Assembly: GCA_028023455.1 (NCBI GenBank)
Contig: JAQFVV010000014.1
Location: forward strand, 1,989,336-2,053,335
DNA from: Epiperipatus broadwayi
Taxonomy: Eukaryota; Onychophora; Udeonychophora; Euonychophora; Peripatidae
Length of the DNA: 64,000 bases
Direction of reading: 5' to 3'
Below are positions 25,364-37,378 of the stretch, one piece after another (position 1 is the first letter of the stretch; each line of letters opens with the position of its first letter). The notes beneath the pieces are model-generated. The model searched no databases, was not told where the DNA came from, and saw only the letters and a list, made by a program, of their open reading frames with translations. Made by a program: the position numbers and the translations under genes.

Positions 25364-26101
25364 TGTAATGGGCACAGACGTCGTTACATCGTTTTTTTTT
25401 ATTAGTAAACATGAAAAAAATAAAATTCGCAAATAAAACTTTTTTTTTTTAAGAATTAAAAATTGAAAATTAAAATTCTATACTAAACTCGTATCTATAT
25501 AATCGCACAGATGAAAAAAAATATTAAAATAAAACTTTATTAAAAAAAAGAAAAAGTATTTTAAAACTAAATTGTCAGTAAAGATTTAAAGATAAAAATA
25601 TATCTAAGTTTGTACAAAACAAATTAATTAATGTTATTGAAAAAATGGAAATGATTAATTTAATTAGTCAAATATAAACTAGCCTTGGGCATTAAAATGT
25701 ATAAGCATCGGTCAGATAGGAAAACAATAGAAACTAATAGCCAATGAATGAAAAACAATGGAATCGGACCTCGGCGAAAGGACCATCACATCGTCGTGAC
25801 GTAATGTCCACTGGATCTGAAAGGCTACTATAAAAAGTGAGTGGAATAATAGATTATGACGAGATGTGACTATATGTGTTAGTGTGGAGTTGAAGGAGAA
25901 GGGATTGAAAAGACGCACTCTTCAATCCCTTCAGTTGTTATTAAAAAAAAAAAGAAATGAAACATCGCTTTTCTTATACTGAGGACAACAGGATCATCGG
26001 GGGATTTAATGTGAATTCCAAATGGTATGCAATGGATAAAGAGGAACATTTTAAAAATCATAAGAACTTTAAAAACATTTTGAAACACTAAGAACTTTAC
26101 A
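25364..26101 (+). mobile_element. possible solo LTR with TATA box
   Basis: The block starts TGTAATGGGC right after an (AT)n stretch and ends ...GAACTTTACA followed by ATATA. TG...CA ends with TATAT/ATATA flanks would fit an LTR inserted in AT-rich target. It is locally GC-richer. A good TATA box (TATAAAAA, 25829-25836) is followed 60-100 bp later by a hairpin AAGGGATTGAA/TTCAATCCCTT (25899-25931). No second LTR or internal gag-pol was seen. Minus-strand ORFs here have no recognisable domain. Confidence 0.35.
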
Positions 26102-26905
26102 ATATAAACTTTCTCAGTCTTTAATTTATAAGAAATAGAATCCTATCTGACCAATGTTATTTATTAATTAGTTATAATTTTATTTAATGTATTTCTTTTG
26201 TAAAATCATTTCCATTTTTTTTTTGTTCTTTAAGTTTATTTATGATTTTTGTTGTGCGATAAATTAAATTATATAAATGTTAAACTTAAGTCGGGCATGA
26301 ATGGCTATATAGATTTGTAAAGTTATATTAGGGGAGGGTAATCTTAGGTTATTTGTTTCATAGTTAAATTGGGTCAATGGATTGGATATATTGGTGTAAT
26401 TAGTAGATGTAGTGATAGATCCGCTATGGGCAGGATTGCATATATATGCCACACACCTTCTGTTTACCTATGGGTGGATTTGTAAATCGGCAAAGGACCA
26501 CAGTCCATTCCTATGGAGTTTTTTGTTTATTGTTCTACTCGCCAACAGATGTAGCATTCCTGTTGGTAGAGAGACAATGTCTTCTCTAACTCTACTTACT
26601 GTTCAGATGTACATTCCTGACAGTATAGTATTTTGTGTTGTATTTTCATGTTACATTGAATACATAAATGTATCAGATGGATTGGAGCCAGTTTGACTGC
26701 GAACTTTTGTCCTAAGGGTAAATAAGGATAGAATATTTTCTTTCAAATGCAAATCTGTGTAGTCAATTTATACTCGACACTCTAAATAAAAATGCATTTA
26801 AGTTTAGGTTGGGTATAGATGCTTGCATGGGTTCGTTACCCGTTAATTATGTTTTTGTTTTTTATATTTGATCAAAATATATAGACATTCGGTAAATACT
26901 GATAC
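26102..26905. other. noncoding, unrecognised GC-richer segment
   Basis: The 94-codon ORF at 26412-26696 has no domain I know. Two similar phrases, CAGATGTAGCATTCCTG and CAGATGTACATTCCTGACAG, lie about 55 bp apart. Nothing can be assigned. Confidence 0.3.
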
Positions 26906-27022
26906 CTTATGGTGAGTATCTAAGATGTATTTATGTCGGAAGTCTTTTTTCCCTCTGCAATTGACTCTTATGGTGAATGCTATTCGGAAGTCTTATAAAT
27001 TTCCCTCTGCAATTGACTTTAT
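26906..27022. repeat. 61-bp tandem duplication
   Basis: CTTATGGTGAGT (26906) and CTTATGGTGAAT (26967) each lead into CGGAAGTCTT...CCCTCTGCAATTGACT. Two units, noncoding. Confidence 0.7.
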
Positions 27023-30000
27023 CAATGACTTTATATTTTGATCGGTTATGTTTATTTTGAAATGTTTTTAACCGTGTAATCTATGTAACCGATCTATACT
27101 CAACATTATAAAACAAACTTTCATAAATCCATCTGTGCGAACTTAATTAAAATGTAAACTTATAATATGTAAATTTAAATTCTAAAATCAAATTAAAATC
27201 TAAAATAAACATAATAAAATAAAAATGTTATATTTTATTTATATATGTGCATAAATAAATGTTTGTATGTTAATTACTGGCAGTGGCTTATTTTATTCTT
27301 TTTTTAAAATATTCTTAGATAAGAATTTATTGTAAATATAAATCTCTGCTGTTCCATTGAGCTAGTGACAATAGGCTAATGACCGGATATCAAAATATAT
27401 AAAATAAAAAAAAATATTTTTTTTACTTATGTATCTGCCTACTTTATAAATTTTTCTATGTTCAAATGCCTAGATGGTGCCCTGTAGTGCAGATTACGTT
27501 AAAAAGCTAATTCTGGATCGTTATAATATATATATATTGTAAATAAAAAATTTTACTCATAATTTATATAAAATAAAAACGACATTTAAGACTCATATAA
27601 TGTAATCATTAAATCTTGTAAACTTAAGAAGTCATTGTCTCATTCTAAAACAATGTAGAAAATGTTATAAATACCAAAGATACTTCAATTAAATTTTACT
27701 TTGCTAATTGATCTGTCTTTCCATACTATATATGGAGATGTAGGTCAGTTTAAGATATAACAAAGTATACCAAGTTTGAAACAATGGTAGACCAGAATTT
27801 GATCAGATTAAAATCTAAACAAAAATGTAATGGAAATAAAAGATTATGTCTGTTTCTAGATATGTGTGAAATGAATAAAATATCTTGCCTCAAGACAGCA
27901 TTTTTTTAAATAGTTGCATTAAGTATAAATAGCTAAATTTTAGGGCCATTGATACCTGTTCTAAGTCTTATCTTGGAGTGCTATCATACTTCACATCTGT
28001 TTAATTGGTGAAATAAGTAATGTTGGAGTAAAAGAAGCAACTGTTTGCTTTCTCATACCTCTGGGACTCTCATCTCTCATTCATGATGCCAAGGCCTGAA
28101 ACATCTAGGCCATATGTGAACTGTTCAAAGAAGATGGTTGCTGAGAGTGGACTCTAAATATCTACCAATGTCTGTTTCCATCCAAACCATTCTTTGATCA
28201 TGATCTGCCAATCACCTGCATTCTGTCAACAAGTTGGCCAAGGTAAAATGTCTACATTGCCATCAACTATTGAACTCTTAATTAATATAACTTTTATTTA
28301 AAATTATATTGTAATTCTTTTCTTGTTATATTTAATTCTTGAAATCTATTTTGTAAAATATTAACTAATGTTTATACAATTTCTTTTAAATCGGTGTTAA
28401 GTTTTTTTTATTTTATTTGATGTGGCAATTTATTTTCTCTGTTAGTATTTATTCTTAATATACCAAGTCAATATCTAATCCAGCAAGTAAATTTAATCCC
28501 TCTGCCCTTAGTTTCTCCTATCAAATTGTTGGAGATGTAAATTTCTTTGAAGTTCATTAGTGTAAACTTGCTTGGTTGTATACCAATTTATTTTTATATA
28601 ATATTGTTTACGTTTTAAATGAACAGGAAGCTTTAATGTTTATACTCAGCTGCTTTAATTAATTATAAATTAAATCTCTACCTATCCATTGAAAACAGTT
28701 TTGCTAATCTATTTAATTAAATCTCAGCAGAAATTAGTTTAATATTTAATGTATTATCTGCCTATGTGTGATCTATGATTTTATTTTGTAATTATGTCAA
28801 TTTTACATGCATTGATGACTTATAGAAATGTAAGGAGATATTTTAGGAGTATGGGAGAAAGCAATTTATTCCCTTTTAGTTGTACACTCTGCCCCATTGT
28901 ACATTTTATTAGTCTTTAGTTAATTGCCCAGATGTGGTGTGTTTAGACATTCCATTATGCCAGAGAACATATTATTTTAAGCAAGTATTCATTATTTATT
29001 GTGGTCGCTAGTGACATGAACTCTCTATGCTATGGGCATTATAAAGGTATCATTGCAATCATTTAATTTATTAATTTTCTTGCTTTGCCATGCACCTTGG
29101 GATCTTCGGAGTACCAGGACCCACCCCTCATCATTCCCTCAAAGTAGATACTGTTTCTTCTGCGATCAATTCCAGGCACTTCTAAGGTATAAGTGTATGG
29201 GAAAATATGGATAAACCCTCCCAACATGCTAGCTTATGCCACTTCTTCAGAGATATATTCTTGGTCATTGTGCAGACATAGTCTCACTTTTGTGTCATTA
29301 TTCTTCAGAGGTATGATCTGACCAATGTGCAGGCATACATTCTTGTGCAAATATGACAAAGCCACCCAAGAGCATCTTAAATGATCACAGTCCTATATGA
29401 GATTGTAAATTATAACATAATACCACCTTTATTATTATTGATTTATTTATAAATCTGCAACACTCTCTGTCAGCCATAACTACGCTTTTCACCACCCATT
29501 TTATTTAATTCTTTAGGTCAGATTATATAATTGCAGCTTATTTTAGGCTGAATGATATTACTCCTGCCCATTTGACTGATCTCCCAAATCTTGTTTAAAT
29601 GTGATCATCAACTCATATATATAATGTTATAATCAAATCCATTAGTGTGAATTTGTAATGTTTTGGGTGATGATTAAGATATAATTTATTATTGATTGTC
29701 TAATCAATTTATTCTATAACCTTGGCATATTAACTGCACCAAACAACTTTACACTTATATATTAACTGCACAAATCAACTTATATATATAACCAAATATT
29801 TTATTTATGTATGTAACTTCAAATGACTTATTGAATTAATCCGTAGAAGCGCATCATTACAAATTAACCATAATCAAATTTGTAATAATAATTGTATAGA
29901 CATTTTTTACACACATATTTTGTTCTATTTATAATCATTACACTACTGTCTTTAATTGTTTAATAAATGTATATTGTGCTATTTATCTGTATCACAGTGC

Positions 30001-31681
30001 TTGTCATTCATTGCCTGAATCTCTCATCTTAATTATTTGATTAAGTTATATTGTTCTCTACTTGAATGAAATTTTCTTTAGTATTATCAATTAAATTCTC
30101 TTCTATTCAATGTTGCCTAGAATATTATTATGGCTCTGAATATTAATATTAAGCAATAGTCTACACTGTTTTTATATTCCATAGAAATTATTAATCATTT
30201 GAATACGTTATTGATTTCCAAGTTTCTGTGCTCTTCCTGTTCTCATTACTGGGACTGGAGTCAATAGTAAACTTGTAGTATCCTCCAAAATGTTGCTCAT
30301 ATAGTCATAGGTCCTGGAGCACAGGCAAATAGGTTAACATTTAGTATTGTTCCTGACATATGTATTTTGGACATACTAGCTTGATGTGCTTTTGCTTGGA
30401 TTATAAGTCTTGTTGAATGAACACATGATTTTGACTGGTAGAATACTTATAATCATTGGGTGTTCAAATCTCCAGAACACCTCATTTCATATAGTGAAAC
30501 AGACATGCTGTTTCACATATATGTTTAGAAGATCCCCCCCCCCAAAAAAAAAAAATTAAAAAGACTAATAATATTTCAAATCAGACTAGCAATATTTTAA
30601 AAATAAAAAAAAGACTAATTATACTAAATATTTTAAAGAGGAAGAAATAATGAAATTTGACAGCAATTAAAAATAACAATTTGGTCAAAATAAAAGTAAA
30701 TCAAACTCTTTAAAATGAAAAAAAAAAAAAAGCAAATACATTTATATTTGCAATTAAAGAAAGTATAAATCTTTCTTTATTAAAATTAATAAATTCAAAG
30801 TTAAAAAACATTTAAATAAAAATCTCTTTACTGCTTTCAACTCATTCTATACTTCAGAAGTATAATTTGTAAAGCAGAATGGCAGTAATTTAACAATAAT
30901 TAAAAGCATTTCTTCACCATGAGAAAATTAATTAAAAATTTGAAAACACCTAGCCAGATAAGTAAAAACAGTTTGATTCTGCCAAAATAGAATAACCAAT
31001 GAACTGGGAGATTAATAGCATGAACATGGATGAAAACATACCAAAAACCAATTGGATTCAGCAGGCACAGCAAGTGAATCTGTTTGTCAGAGAGAAAAAA
31101 CTATAAATAGTGTGGAAAATTAGTAGAGGATTATTATTATAGTTAATTGATTCAGAGATACAAATTACTAAAAAAGTGACTTAATGGAATCATCAAACAG
31201 CCTAATGAAAAATCCTAATATGACCATCAGCTAGAGACCACTTGTCCTCTCTCTATCTGCAAATTATGTGAACTCCAAGCCTTGCCTAGAAGTTTTAATG
31301 TGCCATTCAAGACAGTCCCCCAGTTATTTAGTATTGCAGTAATAAACGAAGACATGAAATTTAGAATTAAGCAATTAAAAATGATTCAATTACAATAAAA
31401 TATGAATTAAAATTATTAGTCTTAAGAAAAGTTTTTACAATCAATTATTAACATCAGTCAAAAGTTAGTGATAGTTTTCTTTATCTTTATTTAAAATGAA
31501 AACAAGAAATGAAAATTATTTAATTACAAACACTCATATATATATATATATTTCATTAGTTAAACGCCAATTATTTCATAAAATTTAAGATATGTTCAAA
31601 TAATAGAAATAATTCTAATAATAATTGTAATAATTATTTCAAATGAAACAGCTAAATGGAAATGTCACTCAAGGATATAGT
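27023..31681. other. mostly AT-rich noncoding; one 58-bp duplication
   Basis: TTCTTCAGAGATATATTC (29243) and TTCTTCAGAGGTATGATC (29301) begin two similar ~38-bp blocks ending in GTGCAGACATA / GTGCAGGCATA. A hairpin GTGAAACAG/CTGTTTCAC is at 30494-30516, with a C run/A run at about 30534-30555. No coding sequence or known element was recognised. Confidence 0.4.
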
Positions 31682-32760
31682 AAAAATAATAAAATGCTAC
31701 ATGAATCATAAATACTTAAGTGTATGGTATCTATATCTTAATAAAATAAAATGTATGTGTATAAATATACATCTATACTGGATTGGATTATAAATGCTCC
31801 ACAAACATGGAATTGCTAATATTACCTGCTTACATACCTGTAATGATTCTTAAAAATAATAAAATGCTATATGAATCATAAATACTTATATGCATGCTAG
31901 CTATATCTTAATAAAATAATAAAACATTTGCGTATAAATATACACCTATATTTGATGGATTGTAAATGCTCCACATGGAATTGCTGATATTACCTGTTTT
32001 TTTACCTGTAATGATTCTTAAAAATGATAAGATGCTATATGAATCATAAATGCTTTTGTGCATGTTATATATATCTTAATAAAATAACACGTATGTGTAT
32101 AAATATACATCTATCTGAAATGGTTTTACATACCCGGAATAATAATTGTAATACTGATATTATCTGCACTTCTACTCAAAATGTTTCTACAGACCCAGAA
32201 TAAATGATTACAAACATTGATGTATTAATATAACATGTATACCTAGGTGAAATGCTTTCACGTACCTGGAATAATAATGATAATACTAATATTATCTGTA
32301 CATCTACTCAAAATGTTTCTACAGACCCGGAATAAATAATTACAAACATTTGCGAATTAATATAATATGTATACCTACTTGAAATGCTTTCACAAACATG
32401 GAATAATAATTGCAATACTGATATTATTTGTTCATCTACTTTAAATGCCTCTATAGACTTGAAATCAATAGTCAAAAACATTTATTTATAAATTGTGTAT
32501 GTGTACCTGCTTAAAATGCTTCTACAAACCTGGAATAAGTAGTTAAAAACATTTCCTTATTAATGGTATATGCATATCTAACTGAAATGCTTCTTTCAAC
32601 ATCAAAAAGTAATTGGGAGCACATATATTATTTTCATCCCTTCTTGAAATGCTTCTATCAGCATTAAAATGTGATTATCAATACTTGTATATTAATTGTA
32701 TATGTATATCTACCTGAAAGGTGTCTTTAGACTTCTTTTCATCATGTGAACTAAAAAATG
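31682..32760. repeat. nested tandem array (66 / 131 / ~169 bp periods)
   Basis: The first part has three units starting TAAAAATAATAAAATGCTA at 31682, 31851 and (variant) 32019, so about 169 bp each. The second part repeats CTACTCAAAATGTTTCTACA at 32172 and 32304 and a variant at 32435 (131-132 bp), with a half-unit (TGAAATGCTTTCACnnACnTGGAATAATAAT) between, giving a basic ~66-bp monomer. Later monomers decay towards 32760. All are noncoding; the array lies in the presumed intron of the host gene. Confidence 0.8.
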
Positions 32761-33661
32761 GGTTTCTGCTTGGATAACCTACCTGAAATATTTTGAGACT
32801 TCTTCTCATTATATGAACTATATTAGAAGGACTTGCCAATGAATTATTGTTAATAAAATTATTGTTATTAAAATTAATTAATTGTTTAATTCCATTTTTG
32901 CATCACTAGTTATTCATTGCATCTTGCTAACAAGAATCTCATGCCTCCTGAGCTATGTTCGGCATAACCAGAAGATGGGAAATAAGATTGTAGTGAGATG
33001 GAAATTCTAGTGGTGCTGTTTGGGAAACCAAACACTTAAATTTCTAGATGCTTCCAGTCTCTATGGTGCTACATCCTCTGGTAAGCAGGAAATATTGTTG
33101 TAGGTGAGGTGATGTCTGCATTGTGGAATGCCAATCGATAGTTCCTTCCTGCAATATGTTCATCAGGAAATAAAACCAACAAAGAGTGGGGTTGGTTCTT
33201 ATCCGGTTACAATAGATTATATGAAATATAATTAAGAAATGTGAGAGATTGATGTGTATTTTGTATGTTGAATAATAAATCAACATCACATCATATATAT
33301 ATATATATATGTGTGTGTGTTGGATAAATGTCTTAGTTTTGATAATAGAAATAATTTTAATTGCAAGCATATATTGCATTCCAATAAACAATAATTCCTT
33401 AGATCCATGAAAAAATTAAAAATTCAATAAGAAAAAAAAATGTAATTTTTCAAATTTAAATTTTTTCCATTTATAATGCATATACAGTATTATACGCCTA
33501 CACATATGTTTTATACACATATCAACATGTACGGTATGTGTTAAAAGTATATATTATTTAGCTTGGAATAAAATATTTTATTTCACAATATAACAAATTA
33601 TACTATTGTAATTGTAGTACAATAATTTGTATTTTTATTGTATTTTTTTTTCTATTTTTAG
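32761..33661. other. noncoding, ends in a splice acceptor
   Basis: Contains (AT)n-(GT)n at about 33293-33320. The minus-strand ORF 33391-33044 is not supported by any motif. The polypyrimidine tract TTTTTTTCTATTTTTAG directly before 33662 looks like a real acceptor. Confidence 0.45.
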
Positions 33662-33822
33662 CACCACTTTAATGTAGTGTGTACTAATGCTGATAAGGAT
33701 ATTAGTTCTCCTGAATCATTAGTTCCATCACTGTCTTCAGCTTCTCTGATTATCCTTAAAGGTCTTCATGTGGTTCTAGGTTATATGCATAAAGAAAATA
33801 TGCGATTTTTAAATGACTACAG
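33662..33822 (+). CDS. candidate internal exon of the unrecognised host gene
   Basis: After a strong acceptor, 53 codons plus two bases read HHFNVVCTNADKDISSPES...LKGLHVVLGYMHKENMRFLN and end AG|GTATGA. Start phase 0 fits the exon at 227-367. The end phase (two bases) fits the next acceptor at 34223, rebuilding an Arg codon. The peptide is balanced and helical-looking (leucine-rich LSSASLIILKGLHVVLG), unlike the surrounding random translations. I do not recognise the family, and there is no transposon motif in it. Confidence 0.6.
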
Positions 33823-34223
33823 GTATGATTTATATATATTGTCTGGAAAAAATTTGAGAGCATTTTAATTGTTATTTATAGTTTTTATTTAATTCATATT
33901 TATGCGTTAATTATTACTTACTAATAAATTTAAATAAAATTATAATAACTTTTCTAGCCCATACATAAATGGTAACTTCTAACAAACAATGAGACATTTA
34001 AAGATAAGTGGGAAGTTTATTTCTAAATAAATAGATCACACATACACACAAAAAGATTAGAATATAGAATTGTTAGATATTTAAGTTTGTGTTAGGGAAA
34101 ACGTTACGAGTTAGCTCTTCTCAGATGTATGTCGTAACATAAAGATATTAATCATTATTTAAAGTTTATATTTGGGCTAGGAAGAAACATCTAATTTAAT
34201 TAATGATTATCGTCTTTATCTAG
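33823..34223 (+). other. intron
   Basis: A GTATGA donor and a TTTATCTAG acceptor bound 401 bp of AT-rich sequence. It holds a small inverted repeat GTTACGA/TCGTAAC near 34102-34138 but nothing else. Confidence 0.5.
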
Positions 34224-34356
34224 ATTGGCTCCTGTCAAAGATCTAAGTCGATTCTATTTGACTCTTGTAAATCAAAATGTAATATCCAATGTGACAGAAG
34301 AAATCAATAACAAAACAAGCAGATATAAATTTTTATTACCCCATTTTGTTTTCTAG
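34224..34356 (+). CDS. candidate exon, possibly terminal
   Basis: Joined to the preceding exon it reads R-LAPVKDLSRFYLTLVNQNV and ends LLPHFVF at TAG (34354-34356), 43 codons. Alternatively a weak donor (AAT|GTAATA, 34279) could splice in phase 0 to the acceptor at 37378, which would extend the gene past the Penelope insertion. If terminal, an AATAAA at 34621-34626 is the nearest polyadenylation signal. Confidence 0.5.
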
Positions 34357-35635
34357 AAATTGAAAAAAATTATTTTAATACCTATAATATGTTTTTATTT
34401 TTTTACAGATACGATTATATTTTTTACTATCTTATTAAAAAATTTAAAACAAAATTTATTAAGTATTATAATCTTACAATGTTGACAATGCCTACATAAT
34501 CAAAAGTCGTAATTACCGTGTATAAATTGTTAAAGATTTGATAATTAATTTTATATTTTAATAAGAAAAAAATGTAAATAAGTTACCTCTTGATAGGCTT
34601 TATTTACATTTGTATATTAAAATAAATTAAGGGAAAGTCTTTAACCAAACAGCTATTTGTTTATTTCTTATATATATCCAGCTTGGTTTTTATGATGTTA
34701 TGGCTGTAAAAATGTCAGAAATTGTGAAGGCTAGATTTCTGATTTTAACATTTGTCATTTTCTTAAGAAAGGTAGATTGTAGTTTCTGATATGTAGAATT
34801 GAATTTAAATTGTCATCTTAGAATTTAGAGGATAAACAAAATGAAATTTATTATTCTTGTGTTAAAGAAACTCCTCTTTTTAATTGTTTTAATAAGTAAT
34901 ATTAAGGAGTAAATGGTATTAGTTGATGGAAATTATAAGATGTAGTTTGAAAAAGAAGAGAGAAGACACAAATAAAAAATAATTCAGTGTTTTATACTCC
35001 TTACTACATGAACAAAATGAAAACATATTTGTGTAAAAGTACGAGCCTGCAAATAAGTTTTAGTGGCTAGAGCTTGAGATCTATCTTTATTAATAAATCT
35101 AGATATTTTGGCTCCAAATACTAATACTTAATCTTTTTAATGATGAGTTTTTTATTAATTTTAATAATGAAATGCAGGTTTTACTTGATGTCTATATGAA
35201 TTTCTAATACCAATTTTGATTTGTAAAAAAAAAATTGTAATTTTGGCCTTTACATGTGTAGGGATTAGGTCAAATAAATATAATTTATTATATACAATAA
35301 AAACATCTACCCATATCATCAGGAAAATGTGATATCACTTAAGTTCTCATTAGAATATAACATCAGTATGGAATGCAATGTGCCTAGGCAAAACAGTCTT
35401 TAAGTAATCCATTTCAAGATAAAGATCTCTCCAACAGGCCTTTATGGAGGGACAGTGAATAAGATGAACCACCTGACAGACTTTGAAACCATTGTTTCGT
35501 GAAGATTTTAGTTGTTTTCAATCTTTGTTTTACCAACCAGATAATACATATTCATTAATTAACATTATTGATTAGTTTACATGTACTAATTAATAATTGT
35601 AAATTATATAATTTTAAATCTTCACATTCGATAAT
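34357..35635. other. AT-rich noncoding
   Basis: Either 3' flank or intron of the host gene. CTTCACATTC (35621-35630) is the inverse of GAATGTGAAG inside the neighbouring 75-bp repeat. Nothing else was recognised. Confidence 0.4.
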
Positions 35636-35710
35636 TTAATTTATAAACCAATTAAGCGTATGTCACGCTTGAATGTGAAGCTATAATAATATACAGGAAT
35701 TAATATACGC
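35636..35710 (+). repeat. left inverted repeat of the PLE
   Basis: Begins TTAATTTATAAACC and ends GGAATTAATATACGC. It contains an internal near-palindrome AAGCGTATGTCACGCTT. No hammerhead core is present. Identity with the right copy stops abruptly at both ends. Confidence 0.95.
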
Positions 35711-36644
35711 CGCAGAATACTACCGAGTTTATCCTTCCTCCACCAAAGCTCCTAGAGTGTTTGCCAACATTAAACTCCACAAGCCTGGTGAACCTCTGCG
35801 TCTAATGATGGATTTTGGGGGAGTCCATTATTTTCAAACCGCGACAATGGTTAATCAACTATTAATCGACAGCCTGGGCTTTGGGAATTTTTCTGTTAAT
35901 TCATCCTTTCAGGTCGTGGAGAAAATCAAAAAAGCCACGATTTGTAACAACTTCCATATGACCACCTTTGACGTCAAAGAGTTATATGGATCCGTGGACA
36001 GAAAACAATCTATTCACATTATCCAACAAGAACTCACCAATACAATGTCATCTGAACGCATTAATTTCATCATTACATTTTTAACTTGGATGGATAAGCA
36101 TATATACACAACATTTGAGCACGCTTGGTACAATATGAAAAGCGGATGGCCGATGGGCCTCCCCCTTAGCGGAATCATAACTAGCATTTTTCTTAATTAC
36201 TACGAAAAACTAATAGTGCCTAAACACCAAGCTGACAACCCCCACATTTTATACATGCGGTACGTAGACGACATACTTATTCTAGCCAATCAGCACACCA
36301 CAAACAATATTATACAAGAGCTAATGCACAACACTAATCTAACCATTAATTCCACATCTGAGGATGCATCCCAAAGCCTAAATTATCTGGATCTTAAGTT
36401 AACGCGCGATGAACCATGTATAAATTATTCAATGATTATAAAGCCTTTTGAAATCAGAGGCTTCATACATCCACATTCTAACGTTCCCAACTCTCACAAA
36501 TTAGCAGGACTACAAGCATTCCTACACAGAAATATGCAGCTGTGCAAGTTTGAGGCAGATCGAAAGAACAACATACATCTCTATACCAAAGATCTACTAC
36601 AGGCAGGCTATAAACTCCACACTATCAACAACAAAATCAAATAG
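35679..36644 (+). pseudogene. PLE reverse transcriptase
   Basis: Reads IYAAEYYRVYPSSTKAPRV, then FANIKLHKPGEPLRLMMDF (the KxHKP block), FHMTTFDVKELYGSVDR (motif A with catalytic Asp), WPMGLPLSGIITSIF (motif B), LYMRYVDDILILA (motif C, YVDD) and LNYLDLKLTRD (motif E). This is the Penelope-type signature rather than LINE or LTR RT. The frame meets TAG at 36642-36644, but the same frame continues with KNNIKLPYITLFPHISKIS, the PLE linker, to 36850, so the TAG is an internal nonsense codon. The N-terminal domain is missing. Codon usage is less AT-rich than its surroundings, consistent with a younger insertion. Confidence 0.9.
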
Positions 36645-36838
36645 TTTCATTCAAAAATCACCATTAATAAAAACAACATTAAACTTCCATATATCACTCT
36701 TCCCCACATATCTAAAATCTCCCACCAACTAATCAAGATTTTAGACAATAAATTTAAAATCAGCTTTCATACACCCCCTTGCACTAACCGTCTCATCAAT
36801 AACTCCAAGGACAAAATAGAACCTTCTCAGACCCCCAT

Positions 36839-37159
36839 GTCGTTTACAGCATAACCTGCCCACAACCCAGTTGCCGCGCCATTTATTTTGGAGAAACCAA
36901 GGCAGGCACAATCACCCGGACAGCACAACACAGATACACATATAATAGAGCTATGAAAAACAACGATAACTCATCAATATTTTTGGAACACTCCAAGAAG
37001 ACTGGACATTTATTTGAACCTTCCCACCCTAAAATAGTCTGTATTGAGAAAAACGACATTAAGCGGAAGATCAGAGAAGCGTACTACATTAATAACAATA
37101 ACTACTCGATCAATAGACGTGACACCTGCTTCGACATCTCTAAACGCTGGTCTAATTAG
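36839..37159 (+). pseudogene. PLE GIY-YIG endonuclease, one frameshift from the RT
   Basis: Frame: VVYSITCPQPSCRAIYFGET, a GIY-YIG fold start (VYSI...IYFG) with the Cys pair typical of PLEs. Then TRTAQHRYTYNRAMK (catalytic Arg region), SSIFLEHSKKTGH (Glu-His motif) and DIKRKIREAYYI...RRDTCFDISKRW. The end TAG is at 37157. It lies one base out of frame with the RT linker. The break is in a five-C run (36832-36836), so a single indel separates them. In active copies it nicks target DNA. Confidence 0.85.
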
Positions 37160-37264
37160 TCCATTTGCATATGCTTTGCATACCACTTCTCCCGCTCCAT
37201 TTTTTACATTTCGCAGCTCACAGCACCGCTATGAATTTGAGGTAAAGGACCTCGAAAGCGCTTA

Positions 37265-37339
37265 GCGTATATTAATTCCTGTATATTATTATAGCTTCAC
37301 ATTCAAGCGTGACATACGCTTAATTGGTTTATAAATTAA
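37265..37339 (-). repeat. right inverted repeat of the PLE
   Basis: Exact reverse complement of the left repeat. It starts 105 bp after the endonuclease stop and ends 39 bp before the splice-acceptor-like TTCACTTCTTTCAG. Confidence 0.95.
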
Positions 37340-37378
37340 TGTACTAATTAACAATGTTGATTAGTTCACTTCTTTCAG

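Larger units (their letters stand above)
35636..37339 (+). mobile_element. Penelope-like element flanked by perfect 75-bp inverted repeats
   Basis: The segment 35636-35710 is the exact reverse complement of 37265-37339 (75 of 75). Between them lie a PLE reverse transcriptase and a GIY-YIG endonuclease in that order, about 1.55 kb. The RT frame is open into the left repeat (from 35679), so the N-terminal region normal in PLEs is missing and the repeat itself encodes the first residues. Outside the repeats, related phrases (ATTGATTAGTTTAC at 35568 and GTTGATTAGTTCAC at 37356; ATGTACTAATTAA on both sides) suggest a partial target duplication. Perfect repeat identity suggests a recent event or ongoing correction. 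Confidence 0.85.

Noticed and set aside
31682-32760. CRISPR array
   Set aside because: Direct repeats are adjoining, degenerate and AT-rich with no regular unique spacers, and the DNA is eukaryotic. It is a tandem satellite.
33044-33391. 115-codon minus-strand ORF
   Set aside because: It spans an (AT)n(GT)n microsatellite and has no recognisable domain. The CTGATGA inside it lacks the other hammerhead parts.
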